A stretch of DNA of 64,000 bases from Methylothermaceae bacterium (GCA_026981855.1 JALSIB010000029.1:62001-126000); one strand, 5' to 3'. Shown: positions 18,538-28,632, counted from the first letter of the stretch. A program made the numbers and translations. The notes: generated from the sequence alone by a model not told the origin.

Positions 18538-18833
18538 GGCGACAGGTGCCGGTCCCCACTCAGATCAAACTCCATACCCGCTCGTGCCGTCTCGAGATCC
18601 GCTTCGAGGACGGTCTCCAGTGCCGCTTGCCCTTCGGTTATCTCCGGTCCCATTCCCCGGCGGCGGGCGAACACCCCCAGGATGCCGGGGACGTTCGGGT
18701 CACGGCCATCGAGCCGGTGGGCAATTACGCCGTCCGGCTGGTGTTCAGTGACGGCCACGACAGTGGCTTGTATACTTGGGACACGCTTTATCGACTGGCG
18801 AAAGCATTTTCCGCCCCACAGGATTCCTTATGA
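18534..18833 (+). CDS. DUF971 (gamma-butyrobetaine hydroxylase-like N-terminal domain) protein
   Basis: This 99-residue protein consists of a single DUF971 domain: [19 protein letters not shown], then [20 protein letters not shown] and [11 protein letters not shown]. The domain is found alone in many proteobacteria and as the N-terminal domain of carnitine-synthesis hydroxylases; its own function is not settled. The start is a GTG overlapping the hslU stop, and its TGA overlaps the ubiE ATG. The order hslU-DUF971-ubiE is common in gammaproteobacteria, which supports the short frame being real. Confidence 0.88.
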   Translation: MRRQVPVPTQIKLHTRSCRLEIRFEDGLQCRLPFGYLRSHSPAAGEHPQDAGDVRVTAIEPVGNYAVRLVFSDGHDSGLYTWDTLYRLAKAFSAPQDSL

Positions 18834-19594
18834 ACGAGAGCAGACACGATAGCGATCAAACCACCCACTTCGGCTTCCGCCAAGTGCCCAAAAAGGAAAA
18901 GGCGCGGCTGGTGCGTAACGTTTTCGATTCGGTGGCCGATCAATACGATTTGATGAACGACATGATGTCGTTCGGGGTCCATCGCCTGTGGAAACGGCTG
19001 ACGGTATTTTTGAGCCAGGTCCGCTACGGCGAACGGGTGCTCGACCTGGCGGGCGGTACCGGTGATCTGACCCGCCTGTTTCATCCGCGGGTGGGGGACA
19101 AGGGCGAGGTGATTCTGGCCGACATCAATGCGTCGATGTTGCGGCGCGGCCGCGACCGCCTGACCGACGAGGGATTGGTGGGCGGCGTCGGTTATGTCCA
19201 GGTGGATGCCCAGACGCTGCCGTTCGAGGACCAGTCGTTCGATTGCATTACCATCGGCTTCGGGCTGCGCAACGTCACCGACAAGGACAAGGCGCTGGCT
19301 TCCATGTACCGGGTGCTCAAGCCGGGCGGGCGGTTGCTGATCCTGGAATTTTCCAGGCCCACCAACGCGCTGTTCAGCCGGGTCTATGACCTCTATTCCT
19401 TCAAGTTGCTGCCGTTGATGGGCAAGCTGATCGCCGGGGATCCCGACAGCTATCGCTATCTGGCTGAATCGATCCGCATGCACCCGGATCAGGACACGCT
19501 CAAGGGGATGATGGCCAAGGCGGGCTTCGAGCGTATCGAGTACTTCAATCTGACCCAGGGCGTGGTCGCCATCCACCGGGGGTACAAGTTGTAG
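18830..19594 (+). CDS. ubiE: Ubiquinone/menaquinone C-methyltransferase UbiE
   Basis: UbiE is an S-adenosylmethionine-dependent C-methyltransferase of ubiquinone (and menaquinone) synthesis. The 254-residue product starts at the ATG overlapping the DUF971 stop. Diagnostic segments are [19 protein letters not shown], the SAM-binding [13 protein letters not shown] near residue 70, [13 protein letters not shown] near 140 and [17 protein letters not shown] near 160. It lies in a row with ubiJ and ubiB, as in E. coli. Confidence 0.97.
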   Translation: MNESRHDSDQTTHFGFRQVPKKEKARLVRNVFDSVADQYDLMNDMMSFGVHRLWKRLTVFLSQVRYGERVLDLAGGTGDLTRLFHPRVGDKGEVILADINASMLRRGRDRLTDEGLVGGVGYVQVDAQTLPFEDQSFDCITIGFGLRNVTDKDKALASMYRVLKPGGRLLILEFSRPTNALFSRVYDLYSFKLLPLMGKLIAGDPDSYRYLAESIRMHPDQDTLKGMMAKAGFERIEYFNLTQGVVAIHRGYKL

Positions 19595-20197
19595 ATGCTT
19601 GCCCGGGCCTTGTCTTCACGCACCGTCGAGATCGCCGTCGCCAGGCTCCTGGCGCTGGATCCGGGTCATGCCAGGCTGCTCGAGCCCATCGCCGGCAAGG
19701 TCATCGCGGTGGAGGTGCTGCCCTGGCGGGGGCGCTTCTGGTTCAGTCCCACCACCGATACTGTCCTGGTGCTCGCCGACTGTCCCGGTGAGCCGGATGT
19801 GGTGCTGCGGGGCTCCCCGCTGGGATTTGCCCGAATGATGATGAGTGGCCGGCCCCAGACCGAGCTGTTCCACGGCAGCGTGACGGTGGAAGGGGACATG
19901 GGGGTGGCGCGGCGGCTGCAGGAATTTCTCGACCGCCTCGATCTGGACTGGGAAAGCTGGTTGGCGGAGATGACCGGAAGGGAAGCGGCCGCCCGGGTCA
20001 AGGGCATCGTGGCATGGCACCGTCAGGCCTGGGAGACTTTCCAGCTGAATCTGGGCGAATTTCTCCAGGAAGAAACCCGGGCGCTGCCGGCGCCTCTGGA
20101 GGCCGAGGATCTGTACCGCCGGATCTCCGGGTTGCGTGACGGCGTGGAACGGCTGGAAGCGCGGGTGGAACGGCTGAAACGGCGATTGGAGGCATGA
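19595..20197 (+). CDS. ubiJ: UbiJ, SCP2-domain ubiquinone biosynthesis accessory factor
   Basis: UbiJ is a lipid-binding accessory factor of the soluble ubiquinone-synthesis complex. The 200-residue product has an SCP2-like domain at about residues 25-110 ([16 protein letters not shown], then [15 protein letters not shown]) and ends in a short charged coiled coil, [20 protein letters not shown]. It sits between ubiE and ubiB with no gap to ubiE, the standard order. The SCP2 fold was named for sterol binding, but in UbiJ it is linked to quinone precursors, so the sterol genes elsewhere in the window need not be connected. Confidence 0.9.
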   Translation: MLARALSSRTVEIAVARLLALDPGHARLLEPIAGKVIAVEVLPWRGRFWFSPTTDTVLVLADCPGEPDVVLRGSPLGFARMMMSGRPQTELFHGSVTVEGDMGVARRLQEFLDRLDLDWESWLAEMTGREAAARVKGIVAWHRQAWETFQLNLGEFLQEETRALPAPLEAEDLYRRISGLRDGVERLEARVERLKRRLEA

Positions 20198-20225
20198 GGC
20201 CGAGGTTGCGGGAGTGGTCGCCGGG

Positions 20226-21863
20226 ATGATGCCTTTTCGCTCCCTCTGGCGGCTGATCGGGATTCAGCGGATATTGCTGCGTCACGGCCTGGATGAGTTG
20301 ATTCTGGGGCTGCCGTGGTTGAGACCGCTGCGCTTTCTGCGCTGGTTTTCCCCCAATACCTGGCGTATCCGCCACCGGGGCCCGCGGGGAGAGCGAATCC
20401 GGCTGGCCCTGGAGGAACTGGGTCCCATCTATGTCAAGTTCGGCCAGGCGGTATCGACCCGTCGCGACCTGCTTCCCGACGACATCGCCGACGAACTGGA
20501 GAAACTTCAGGACCGGGTGCCGCCTTTCGCGGGTGATGAGGCCAGGAAGATCGTGGCGCGGCAGTTGGGACAGCCCCTGGAACAGGTGTTTTCCGAGTTC
20601 GAAACCACCGCTCTGGCTTCCGCCTCGATCGCCCAGGTGCATGCGGCCCGGCTGAGAACCGGCGAGTCGGTGGTGGTCAAGGTGTTGCGTCCCGGCATAG
20701 AGTCCAGGATCCGGGAGGACGTGAGGCTGATGGCGCTGTTCGCGGGGCTTCTCGAGCGCTTCGTTCCCGAATCGCGGCGGTTGCGTCCGGTGGCGGTGGT
20801 GGCCGAGTTCGAGAAGACCATCCTGGACGAGCTGGACCTGGTGCGCGAGGCCGCCAATGCAGCCGAACTCCGGCGTCATTTCGAAGGTTCGGAAATGCTT
20901 TACGTGCCCAGGGTGTATTTCGACTGGACCCGCCCCAAAGTGCTGGTGGTCGAGCGCATTCACGGGATTCCTGTCACCGACAAGAAGGCGATGGTCCAGG
21001 CCGGGGTGGATCTGGAGCTGCTGGCCGAACGGGGGGTGGAGATTTTCTTCACCCAGGTGTTCCGGGACAATTTCTTCCACGCCGACATGCACCCCGGCAA
21101 CATCTTCGTCGATCCGCATTCCCCCGCTCGCTACATGGCGGTGGACTTCGGCATCGTCGCCAGCCTGTCCGAGGCCGACCAGTTTTATCTGGCATCGAAT
21201 CTGCTGGCTTTCTTCAATCGTGACTACCGCAAGGTGGCGGAGATGCACGTGGAATCGGGATGGGTGCCGGCCGATGTCCGGGTGGAGGAATTCGAGGGGG
21301 CCATCCGGGCGGTATGCGAGCCGATCTTCTCCAAGCCTCTGGGGGAGATTTCCTACGGACAGCTGTTGCTGCGGTTGTTTCAGACCGCGCGCCGTTTCCG
21401 CATGGAGGTGCAGCCCCAGCTGGTGTTACTGCAAAAGACCCTGTTGCAGATCGAGGGGCTGGGACGCCAGCTCTATCCCCAGCTGGATCTGTGGCAGACC
21501 GCCAAGCCTTATCTAGAGGAATGGTTCAGGCGCCGGGTGCATCCAAAGACCCTTTTCGCCAAGACCCGCGACCAGATTCCCTTGTGGGCCGAGCAGTTGC
21601 CCGAAGCGCCTGGCTGGGCGCTCAGGTTATTGGACGATGCCAGCAGGGGGCGGCTGGAGGTTCGATGGCGTTCCAGCGAACTGACCGCGTTGAAGGCGCA
21701 AATGCAGCGCAATCACCGCCGTACCGTGGCGGCGATCGGGGGTGGGGCCTCCCTGATTTCAGCCAGCGTGCTGCTGGGACTGGGGGTGGTCCAGCCGTTG
21801 ACCCTGGGGTTGGCCGCCCTGGGTGGGGTGATGCTGGGCGGGGCCTGGTGGGGATCCCGATAA
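20226..21863 (+). CDS. ubiB: UbiB, atypical protein kinase-like ubiquinone biosynthesis protein
   Basis: This membrane-associated ABC1/ADCK-family ATPase is required for ubiquinone synthesis. It has 545 residues from the ATG at 20226; another ATG follows at once and a GTG lies 12 bases upstream. The family KxGQ motif is [16 protein letters not shown] near residue 75, the alanine-rich loop region is [13 protein letters not shown] near 130, the nucleotide-binding lysine sits in VVKVLRPG, and the active site is [14 protein letters not shown] followed by AVDFGIV. Two hydrophobic helices end the protein. It is the last gene of the ubi group. Confidence 0.96.
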   Translation: MMPFRSLWRLIGIQRILLRHGLDELILGLPWLRPLRFLRWFSPNTWRIRHRGPRGERIRLALEELGPIYVKFGQAVSTRRDLLPDDIADELEKLQDRVPPFAGDEARKIVARQLGQPLEQVFSEFETTALASASIAQVHAARLRTGESVVVKVLRPGIESRIREDVRLMALFAGLLERFVPESRRLRPVAVVAEFEKTILDELDLVREAANAAELRRHFEGSEMLYVPRVYFDWTRPKVLVVERIHGIPVTDKKAMVQAGVDLELLAERGVEIFFTQVFRDNFFHADMHPGNIFVDPHSPARYMAVDFGIVASLSEADQFYLASNLLAFFNRDYRKVAEMHVESGWVPADVRVEEFEGAIRAVCEPIFSKPLGEISYGQLLLRLFQTARRFRMEVQPQLVLLQKTLLQIEGLGRQLYPQLDLWQTAKPYLEEWFRRRVHPKTLFAKTRDQIPLWAEQLPEAPGWALRLLDDASRGRLEVRWRSSELTALKAQMQRNHRRTVAAIGGGASLISASVLLGLGVVQPLTLGLAALGGVMLGGAWWGSR

Positions 21864-21882
21864 CCGTTTTTTTTCGCTTCGG

Positions 21883-21907
21883 CGGGGTGAAAGGCCGGCG
21901 CACCCCG
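21883..21907. repeat. 7-bp hairpin between ubiB and aas
   Basis: CGGGGTG and CACCCCG are separated by 11 bases. A run of eight T residues lies before the stem on the plus strand, not after it, so this is not a textbook terminator in either direction. It may end ubiB transcription or mark the aas leader. Confidence 0.4.
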
Positions 21908-21942
21908 TGATTGAAACCTGGCTTCCCTGAAAAGGATTGCCC

Positions 21943-24102
21943 ATGCTCAAACTCGTCGTTCGTTTCCTGCTGAAGGTGCTCTATCGGGTGGAACTTCACG
22001 GATTGGAGCACTACCGGGCCGTCAGCGGCAAGGTTCTGATCGTCGCCAATCACCAGTCGTTTCTCGATCCGGTGTTGCTCTGGGCCTTCCTCCCCGGCGA
22101 TCCGGGCTTCGCCATCGACAGCCGGGTCGCGCGGCTGTGGTGGGTCCGGCCGTTTTTGCGGTTCGCCCGGGTGTTTCCACTCGACCCGCGCCAGAGCGGT
22201 TCCCTGAAGTCGTTGATCCGCCATTTGCAGGCGGGCCGCCGCGCCGTCATTTTTCCCGAGGGCAGGATCACGGTCACCGGCACTTTGATGAAGGTCTATG
22301 ACGGCCCGGGCATGGTGGCGGACCGCTCTGGAGCGATGGTCCTGCCGGTGCGTATCGACGGCGCCCAGTTCACGCCTTTTTCCCGTCTCAAGGCACAACT
22401 TCGCTGGCGCTGGTTTCCCAGGATCCGGCTTCATGTGCTTCCCCCCAGGGACATCCGTCCCCCCGCCGCGGTGAAAGGGAGCGAAAGGCGCAAACTGGCC
22501 GGGTTGCGCCTGGCGGACTTGATGGCGGAAATGCTCCTTTTGACCAGCCCCGTGGGCAGAACCCTGTTCGCGGCCATACTGGACGCCCGCCATCTCCATG
22601 GAAGCGGGAAGAAGATCCTCGAGGACGGCGAGCGCAAGCCCCTGAGTTACAGTGCCCTGATCGCTTACAGCATCGTTTTGTCGCGGCAGGTGCGGCGTCA
22701 CAGCGGGGAAGGCGAAACGGTCGGACTGCTTTTGCCGGGCGCCAATGTCACCGTGGCCCTGCTGCTGGGCTGCCAACTGGCGGGCAGGTTGCCGGCGATG
22801 CTCAATTATACGGCCGGCAGCCACGGGCTGCTGGGCGCCTGTTCCACCGGCAGGATCCGCACCGTCGTCACCTCCAGGCGCTTTGTCGCCATGGCTCAGC
22901 TGGAAGCGCACGTCGAAGCGTTGCGGGGGGACGGAATCCGTATCCATTTTGTCGAGGACTGGAAGCGGGAGGTGGGGCTGGTGCCGAGACTGTGGGCGAT
23001 GGCGGCCGGCTTGAGTGCCAGGGCGTGGTATCGGCCTGACGAACAAGCGCCCCGCCGCCCCGCGGTGATGTTGTTCACCTCCGGTTCGGAGGGGGCTCCC
23101 AAGGCGGTTTTGCTGTCCCATCGCAACATTCTGAGCAACTGCGCCCAGTTGGGGGTGGTGGTGGATTTCAACGTTCGTGACGTGATTCTCAACGTCCTGC
23201 CGCTGTTTCATGTCTTCGGGCTGGGGCCGGGTCTCATGCTGCCGCTCATTTCCGGCATGCGCACCTTTCTTTATCCCAACCCGCTCCATTACAAGCTGAT
23301 TCCGGAGCTGGCCTATGAAATCAATGCCACGGTATTGTTCGGAACCAACACCTTTCTGGCCGGCTATGCCCGGTATGCCCATCCTTATGATTTCTACAGT
23401 GTCCGTTATGTCTTTGCCGGGGCCGAGAAGTTGCAGGAGGAGGTGCGCCGCTTGTGGATGGAAAAGTTCGGAATCCGGATTCTGGAAGGGTATGGCGCCA
23501 CCGAGACCAGTCCCGTTCTGGCGGTCAATACGCCCATGTTCCACCGTGCGGGGACGGTGGGCCGCTTTCTGCCCGGCGTTCGGTGGCGGCTGGAAAAGGT
23601 GGACGGTCTGGCCGAGGGGGGCAGGCTCCATGTAAAGGGGGAAAACATCATGCTGGGTTATTGTCTTCCCGACCGGCCCGGTACCCTGGTTCCGCCCCGT
23701 TCGCCGCTGGGGGAGGGGTGGTACGACACCGGCGATGTGGTCCGGATCAATGAGGAAGGGTTCGTGACCATCGTCGGCAGGCTCAAACGCTTCGCCAAAG
23801 TGGGGGGGGAAATGGTGCCGCTGACCGCCATCGAGAAGCTGGCGTTCCGGCTCTGGCCCGACCATCTGCACGCCGTGGTTTCATTGTCACACGCCCGCAA
23901 GGGTGAGGAAATCGTATTGGTGAGCGAATGCCGGCAGGTGGCGCTCGATCTGTTGAAACAGGCCGCCCGCGAGGCGGGCATGCCGGAGCTGTGGCTGCCG
24001 AGGCGGGTGCTGGCGATGGAGAAACTGCCTCTGCTCGGCAGCGGCAAGGTGGATTACGCGAGGATCGAGGGGTGGGCGGTGGCGCATTCCCCACCGCCCT
24101 GA
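21943..24102 (+). CDS. aas: Bifunctional 2-acyl-GPE acyltransferase / acyl-ACP synthetase
   Basis: Aas re-acylates lysophosphatidylethanolamine at the inner membrane, activating fatty acids on a bound acyl carrier protein. The product has 719 residues, the same as E. coli Aas. Residues about 1-200 are a PlsC-type acyltransferase with the HX4D site NHQSFLD (about 37-42) and FPEGRIT near 105. From about 230 is an AMP-binding adenylating domain: LFTSGSEGAPKAVLLSHRN near 380, LEGYGATETSPV near 515, WYDTGDVV near 595 and the terminal lysine in LPLLGSGKVDY. Start is the ATG at 21943 after AAAAGGA. It ends 7 bases from the convergent secretin gene. Confidence 0.9.
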   Translation: MLKLVVRFLLKVLYRVELHGLEHYRAVSGKVLIVANHQSFLDPVLLWAFLPGDPGFAIDSRVARLWWVRPFLRFARVFPLDPRQSGSLKSLIRHLQAGRRAVIFPEGRITVTGTLMKVYDGPGMVADRSGAMVLPVRIDGAQFTPFSRLKAQLRWRWFPRIRLHVLPPRDIRPPAAVKGSERRKLAGLRLADLMAEMLLLTSPVGRTLFAAILDARHLHGSGKKILEDGERKPLSYSALIAYSIVLSRQVRRHSGEGETVGLLLPGANVTVALLLGCQLAGRLPAMLNYTAGSHGLLGACSTGRIRTVVTSRRFVAMAQLEAHVEALRGDGIRIHFVEDWKREVGLVPRLWAMAAGLSARAWYRPDEQAPRRPAVMLFTSGSEGAPKAVLLSHRNILSNCAQLGVVVDFNVRDVILNVLPLFHVFGLGPGLMLPLISGMRTFLYPNPLHYKLIPELAYEINATVLFGTNTFLAGYARYAHPYDFYSVRYVFAGAEKLQEEVRRLWMEKFGIRILEGYGATETSPVLAVNTPMFHRAGTVGRFLPGVRWRLEKVDGLAEGGRLHVKGENIMLGYCLPDRPGTLVPPRSPLGEGWYDTGDVVRINEEGFVTIVGRLKRFAKVGGEMVPLTAIEKLAFRLWPDHLHAVVSLSHARKGEEIVLVSECRQVALDLLKQAAREAGMPELWLPRRVLAMEKLPLLGSGKVDYARIEGWAVAHSPPP

Positions 24103-24109
24103 CGACATT

Positions 24110-26281
24110 TCAAGGGTTCGCCGCTTCTTTCGGGTAAGGCGGGGTGTCGGAGGGCGGGGATGGGGAAGCCTGGCCTGCCGGAGGCGGGGCGGTTGGATAT
24201 TCTTCGGTTTGATAGAGTTCCCGCAGCCGCTGTTTGAATTCCTTGGTGATATCGAAGGCGTCGCGGCGATTTTCCACGACTCTGGGAGTGATCAGAACCA
24301 CCAATTCAGTGCGCTTGAAGGTATCGTTGGTGGTGCCGAAGAGATGTCCGATCCACGGTATCCTATACAAAATGGGAATACCGCTGACGTTTTCTGATCG
24401 GTTATCCCTAATGAGTCCACCCAATACCAGAGTATCCCCGTTTTTCACGGCGACCGTCGTATTGATTTGCCGTTGCAGAATATCCGGGTTGGGGCTGCCT
24501 TCCCTGATCTGTCCCACATCGTCCACTTTTTGCTCCAGTTCCATGATGACCAAACCACCGGAATTTACTCGCGGTTTGATCTTGAGTTGAACACCGGTAT
24601 CGCGCTGCTGGAAGGTGCTGGTGACGAATGGATTGTTACCACTGGTACCGGTATTGACGGATTGGGAGGTTTGCAGCGAAATCTGGTCGCCCACCACGAT
24701 GGTGGCCTCATGGTTGTTGAGCACCATGAGTGAGGGGGAGGAAATGACGTTGAGTTTGCCATTCTGTGCGGCCGCCTTGAGAATGACGCCGAGGTCTTGC
24801 GATTTGCTTTGCCATACATAACTGAAGCCTGGGGCCAACGTATTCAGGAGGGCGCCTTTGGCGGCTTCGGTCAGATTCAACCCGCTCTTCGTGAATCCCG
24901 TCACACTATGTTGATCGGGGATTTTGTTCTGGGCGAACCATTCCAGCCCGTATTCCAATTCGTCGGTCAGGGTGACCTCGATGATGGACGCATCGATCAA
25001 TACCTGAAGCGGAAGCCGGTCCAGCTGTTTGATCACCCGCTCGATGGAGCGGAAGTTCTCCTGGTCGGCGATGATGATCAGGGCATTGTTGGGTTCGTCG
25101 GCGATGATGCGGATATCCTTTCCGCTCTGGTTCGTCATGCGGGTGATTCTTCCGCCGGGGCGCTTGCTTTTGCCGCTCACCGTGGCCTTTTTCAGGCCCG
25201 GTGCGAGGGTCAGGCCGGCCTTGGGCTTGAGTCCGGTGAAGATCTGATTGAGGGTTTCGGCCAGTTTCACCGCGTCCACGTTCTGGGCCCGATAGACATG
25301 AACGGAGCCGGAGGTTTCCACCAGTGCCCTGTCCAGTCGCTTGATCCAGGTATCGGCGAGCTTGAGGTAGTCGGGCTGGGCGGTGATGACCATCACCGCG
25401 TTGAGCCTTTTGATGGGCAGGATACGCAAAAGCGAGGTGTCCTTGTCCAGAATCTTTTCACCCAGGGCGGCCTTGAGATCCTCGGCCAGGGTTTCCGAAT
25501 CCAGGTTGTAGAGGGGATACAGGCCCACCGACATTCCCTTGAGATAGTTGACGTCGAAGGTCCGGACCATTTCCCCGATGGTGCGTAATTCCGCCGCCGT
25601 GCCTGCCACCATCAGCAAATTGCGCACAGGGTCGGCATAGAGGATGGCTTTGGAGGGTAATGTGGGTTTGAGGATCTTCTCCATGTTTTCCACCCCGATG
25701 TACCGCAGCGGAAAGATCCGGATCTGATAGCCGGCCGGCACCTTTTTGCCCGGAATGCTCAATGGCGCGCCCGCGGTGGCTTCAGTGGCGGGGCCAATCC
25801 AGTAGAAACCGCTTTTCCGCACCATGGCCAGGCCGTTGGTGCGCAAAACCATCTCCAGGGTGGGAAGTACCTCCTCCCGATGCAGGGGGCGGGTGGTTTT
25901 CAGGGTGACTTTACCATGGGCTTTGGGGCTGATGACGTAATTGAGCTTGAGGATGTCCCCCAGCACCACTTTCGCCACCTCGTTCAGGTCGGCATCGTCG
26001 AAATTGAGCGAATACTTGCCCGGTTTCCTTTCCGCCGGTGGCTGTTGGGGAGGATGGATGAAAACCCCGCTTCCCCTGCGTATTTCGGGTTTGGTCAAGG
26101 GTTGGGTCACCGCTTCTTCGGCCGGGAGCGGGGGCGGGGGTTCTTCGGCAGGTATTTCCGTGACCTTGCTCAGCTCCAGGGGGATTTTTTCACCGGGGCG
26201 GGGGGGCACCATGCCGCACGATGACAGCCCGTAGAGGAAAGCCATGAGAAGGGGAATGGAAAAGTGGGGTCGCATCATCAT
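24110..26281 (-). CDS. gspD: Type II secretion-like secretin, predicted lipoprotein
   Basis: This 723-residue secretin would form the outer-membrane channel of a type II secretion-like system. The ATG at 26281 (three ATGs in a row) follows AAGGAA. A signal peptide ends in the lipobox LSSC near residue 22, so it should be a lipoprotein. Periplasmic N-domains follow (LNFDDADLNEVAKVV, IRIFPLRYIGVENMEKIL, IIADEPNNALIIIA). The secretin core starts at about 440 with VLIDASIIEVTL and includes VISSPSLMVLNNHEATIVVG and TLVLGGLIRDNRSENVSGIP, then RTELVVLITPRVV. A proline-rich tail ends it. It is the last gene of a four-gene minus operon. Confidence 0.93.
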   Translation of the reverse strand: MMMRPHFSIPLLMAFLYGLSSCGMVPPRPGEKIPLELSKVTEIPAEEPPPPLPAEEAVTQPLTKPEIRRGSGVFIHPPQQPPAERKPGKYSLNFDDADLNEVAKVVLGDILKLNYVISPKAHGKVTLKTTRPLHREEVLPTLEMVLRTNGLAMVRKSGFYWIGPATEATAGAPLSIPGKKVPAGYQIRIFPLRYIGVENMEKILKPTLPSKAILYADPVRNLLMVAGTAAELRTIGEMVRTFDVNYLKGMSVGLYPLYNLDSETLAEDLKAALGEKILDKDTSLLRILPIKRLNAVMVITAQPDYLKLADTWIKRLDRALVETSGSVHVYRAQNVDAVKLAETLNQIFTGLKPKAGLTLAPGLKKATVSGKSKRPGGRITRMTNQSGKDIRIIADEPNNALIIIADQENFRSIERVIKQLDRLPLQVLIDASIIEVTLTDELEYGLEWFAQNKIPDQHSVTGFTKSGLNLTEAAKGALLNTLAPGFSYVWQSKSQDLGVILKAAAQNGKLNVISSPSLMVLNNHEATIVVGDQISLQTSQSVNTGTSGNNPFVTSTFQQRDTGVQLKIKPRVNSGGLVIMELEQKVDDVGQIREGSPNPDILQRQINTTVAVKNGDTLVLGGLIRDNRSENVSGIPILYRIPWIGHLFGTTNDTFKRTELVVLITPRVVENRRDAFDITKEFKQRLRELYQTEEYPTAPPPAGQASPSPPSDTPPYPKEAANP

Positions 26282-26877
26282 GATCCGTTCCTTTTTCTGG
26301 ATGCGGTGGAAGGTTGTCTGGTCCTCGGGAATCGTTGCTTGAAGCCCGGTTTGCGCCGTGGCGTCACGGGCCTGGGCTTGATCAGTTTGAGGGTGTGCTT
26401 CTGCGGGCCGTTGGTGAGGGTGACGTGCTCCGGCGTCACTTCGCTCAGGCGCCATCCCTCCACGCTGTCTCCGGGTTTGAGGCGGTAATGGTGCTTGCCG
26501 TCGTCGCTGCGCAGCAATACCAGCGTGCCCATGTCCGGAATTTCGAGCACACCCGTCAATTGCAGTTTTGGCGGATCCTTGGGGGCGGGTTTCGTGGTGT
26601 CGCCGGTGGTTTCGGTGTCGGTGTCCGCCGGCGGGAGCGGTTTCCTTCCCTCGATGAACAGCGGCTTGTCCACCATGGCCTGGAAATGTTCCGGTGGCGG
26701 CAGGGTGAAGTCTTCCTCCCGTGGAAGGGGGGGCAGGGCGGACGGGGCAGCGGGGGGCTGGCGGCTTTCGGGCCGGTCGGGCGTCAGGGACGCCTCGATG
26801 GCCAGCCATGCCCCGGCCAGCACACAAGAGAGCGCCAGCAACGTGGTGGGCCAGTATCTGAGCAACAAGGCTTTCAT
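26278..26877 (-). CDS. Type II secretion GspN/GspC-like inner-membrane protein
   Basis: This 199-residue protein starts at the ATG at 26877, overlapping the GspM-like gene by four bases, and ends overlapping the secretin start by four. One N-terminal membrane segment (about residues 8-28) is followed by a proline-rich linker and the motif DKPLFIEGRKPLPP, resembling the PLF...RRP block of GspN/GspC-type proteins. A small beta-rich domain (LQLTGVLEIPDMGTLVLL, then YRLKPGDSVEGWRLSEV) matches the homology-region domain that links the inner-membrane platform to the secretin. The C-terminus is very basic. Whether it should be called C or N cannot be decided by eye. Confidence 0.7.
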   Translation of the reverse strand: MKALLLRYWPTTLLALSCVLAGAWLAIEASLTPDRPESRQPPAAPSALPPLPREEDFTLPPPEHFQAMVDKPLFIEGRKPLPPADTDTETTGDTTKPAPKDPPKLQLTGVLEIPDMGTLVLLRSDDGKHHYRLKPGDSVEGWRLSEVTPEHVTLTNGPQKHTLKLIKPRPVTPRRKPGFKQRFPRTRQPSTASRKRNGS

Positions 26878-27473
26878 GATCCGGGTGTCGCCATGTATCC
26901 GGCCACCACCATGTCCACGTTCAATTTGTCCACCGGTATGATCTTTCGGGTTTTTCTGGACCGCCGGCGGCCGCGGAGAGGGCGGATGTTCATGGATTCG
27001 ATCTGGAGCAGTGGTTGATCCGATTCGATCCCGTGGAGAATCTCGCGCAAAGAGGGGGTGTCGGTGGAGAACCGGATCCGCACCGAAATTTTGCTGAAAG
27101 CGCCGTCCGGCTTCGTCGCAAGCACCTGGGTGCTGGTGATTTCCCCTCCCGCCTGGTGGATGATCTCCCGCAAGTGTTCCTGCAATTCCGCGGAAGCCAG
27201 GGCGGTGGTCGTGCCTGTCAGGTAATGATGATTTCGCCTTTGTGCTTCCTTGAGGGATTGTAGCCGCTTTTTCCACAGAGGTTCCCGGGAAGTGGTTCGC
27301 CGGAGTCTTTCCAACTGGAACGTCAGGTCGGCGATCCGTTCGCGTTTGTCGGCCAGCAACTGCCGATATGGGGCGATGACCACGAAATAGACCACCAACA
27401 AGGGAAGCAGCAACAAGGCTAACGCCAGAGCACGCTGACCCTGTTTAAGCGCCGGAATCCGGTTTTGTGCCAT
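26874..27473 (-). CDS. Type II secretion GspM/PilO-like protein
   Basis: A 199-residue bitopic protein from the ATG at 27473. A short cytoplasmic lead is followed by a membrane helix at about residues 17-35 (ALALALLLLPLLVVYFVVIAP), then a charged coiled coil (about 40-75) and a ferredoxin-like periplasmic domain (about 85-160: LREIIHQAGGEITSTQVL, SVRIRFSTDTPSLREILHGI). This is the plan of GspM and PilO. A basic RGRRRSRK stretch precedes the end. It sits between the GspL/PilN-like and GspN/C-like genes with overlapping ends, so all four genes form one operon. Confidence 0.75.
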   Translation of the reverse strand: MAQNRIPALKQGQRALALALLLLPLLVVYFVVIAPYRQLLADKRERIADLTFQLERLRRTTSREPLWKKRLQSLKEAQRRNHHYLTGTTTALASAELQEHLREIIHQAGGEITSTQVLATKPDGAFSKISVRIRFSTDTPSLREILHGIESDQPLLQIESMNIRPLRGRRRSRKTRKIIPVDKLNVDMVVAGYMATPGS

Positions 27474-28539
27474 CGGTGATTTCCATGCTGATGCGAAAGC
27501 GCTCCAGTCCACTGGCGCGATCGTGGGTGATGGGGGAAACGAAATGGACATCCTTCAGATAGGGGGACGCCTCCAGTAACTCCACCAGTTTCGATGCGGC
27601 GGGAGATTTGCCATCGATATTGATACGTCCGTCCCGGAACTGGAAACCCGTCAGCCAGGTGTCGTCGGGAATACGCTGGCTGATCTCCTCCATGAGCGTG
27701 ATGATGGGAGGGGCTTCGTTCTTTTTGTCCAGCACGAAGCGGATCTGTTTCTGTAACTGGAGCAATTCCCGCTTGATGTCATTGGCTTTGGCGGCGGCTC
27801 TGCGTGTCTGATCGACCTGCCGCTCCAACGATTGAATCGTCCGGTCGTAGCGAACGACCGGCACCGCGAAAGCGAGAACCAGCAAAACCACGAGCAGCCC
27901 TGCCAGTCCAAGGTTGAGCAGCCGCAATAAACGGGGAGGCCTGGATTTCAGTTCAGGGGGCAGAAGATCGAAGTCCTGTTCCGGCCGCAGGTCCGGGCCC
28001 GCCGATATCGTCGCCTGGCGCAAAGAGACGGTGGGCAGCTGGTTGACGAAACCATCCAATACCCGTTTGGGGGTCAGAGCGACATCGACACGTATTTGGC
28101 TTTGTTTGGGAAGGACGTCCGCGACCTTGACGGCGAAGTAGACCTGATCGGCGGTAAAGGGCGTATGACGGTCCAGTTCGAACCCGACGACCTGTTTGAG
28201 GTTTTCCCTGGCGGCCGCGGGCAGGTCGAAACGACGGCGCAGGTATTGACCGGGGCGCAGAAGCAGAATGAAAACGGGATTGTCCGGCAGATCGGCGTCC
28301 TCCGACCACAGGCGGAGCCCGCCGACGGGAAGCCTGGCCAGTTCACGCAATTGCCCGTCTGACTGCGGATGCAAAATGGCGATGGTTTTTTCATCGCTGA
28401 AAGTGATGTAGAACCGATTTCTGGGAATAAGCAGAACGCGCGCCTTCTCCGGCAACAATGGCGTCAGCTGCCCCCGCCACCAGTTCCAGAGGCGTTTCAG
28501 CAGATAGGATTGCGAAAATTGTAATAGAATGACCGCCAT
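27445..28539 (-). CDS. Type II secretion GspL/PilN-like protein
   Basis: The 364-residue product is the first gene of the operon. The N-terminal half resembles a PilM/GspL cytoplasmic domain (PVFILLLRPGQYLRRRFDLP, FELDRHTPFTADQVYFAVKV). One membrane helix follows at about residues 212-232, then a coiled coil and a periplasmic PilN domain (EISQRIPDDTWLTGFQFRDG; LLEASPYLKDVHFVSPI). GspL recruits the secretion ATPase in type II systems. The gene overlaps its downstream neighbour by 29 bases. No GspE, GspF or pseudopilin gene is in the window, so the rest of the machine must lie elsewhere. Confidence 0.75.
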   Translation of the reverse strand: MAVILLQFSQSYLLKRLWNWWRGQLTPLLPEKARVLLIPRNRFYITFSDEKTIAILHPQSDGQLRELARLPVGGLRLWSEDADLPDNPVFILLLRPGQYLRRRFDLPAAARENLKQVVGFELDRHTPFTADQVYFAVKVADVLPKQSQIRVDVALTPKRVLDGFVNQLPTVSLRQATISAGPDLRPEQDFDLLPPELKSRPPRLLRLLNLGLAGLLVVLLVLAFAVPVVRYDRTIQSLERQVDQTRRAAAKANDIKRELLQLQKQIRFVLDKKNEAPPIITLMEEISQRIPDDTWLTGFQFRDGRINIDGKSPAASKLVELLEASPYLKDVHFVSPITHDRASGLERFRISMEITDGTKPDSGA

Positions 28540-28632
28540 TCAGGGATAAACCGCTGGAGAATGGGGAATGACAAGGGCGCGCGCGTCCATGGCGGCTCTG
28601 TCTTGGGTCAAGGACTGAACAATGAGGTGGGG

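Noticed and set aside
21864-21942. Intrinsic terminator after ubiB
   Set aside because: The T-run lies upstream of the 7-bp stem on the plus strand and no T-run follows it, so it does not fit the standard terminator layout.
21622-23871. Minus-strand frame of 749 codons opposite ubiB and aas
   Set aside because: Spans the boundary of two well-supported genes and has no domain.
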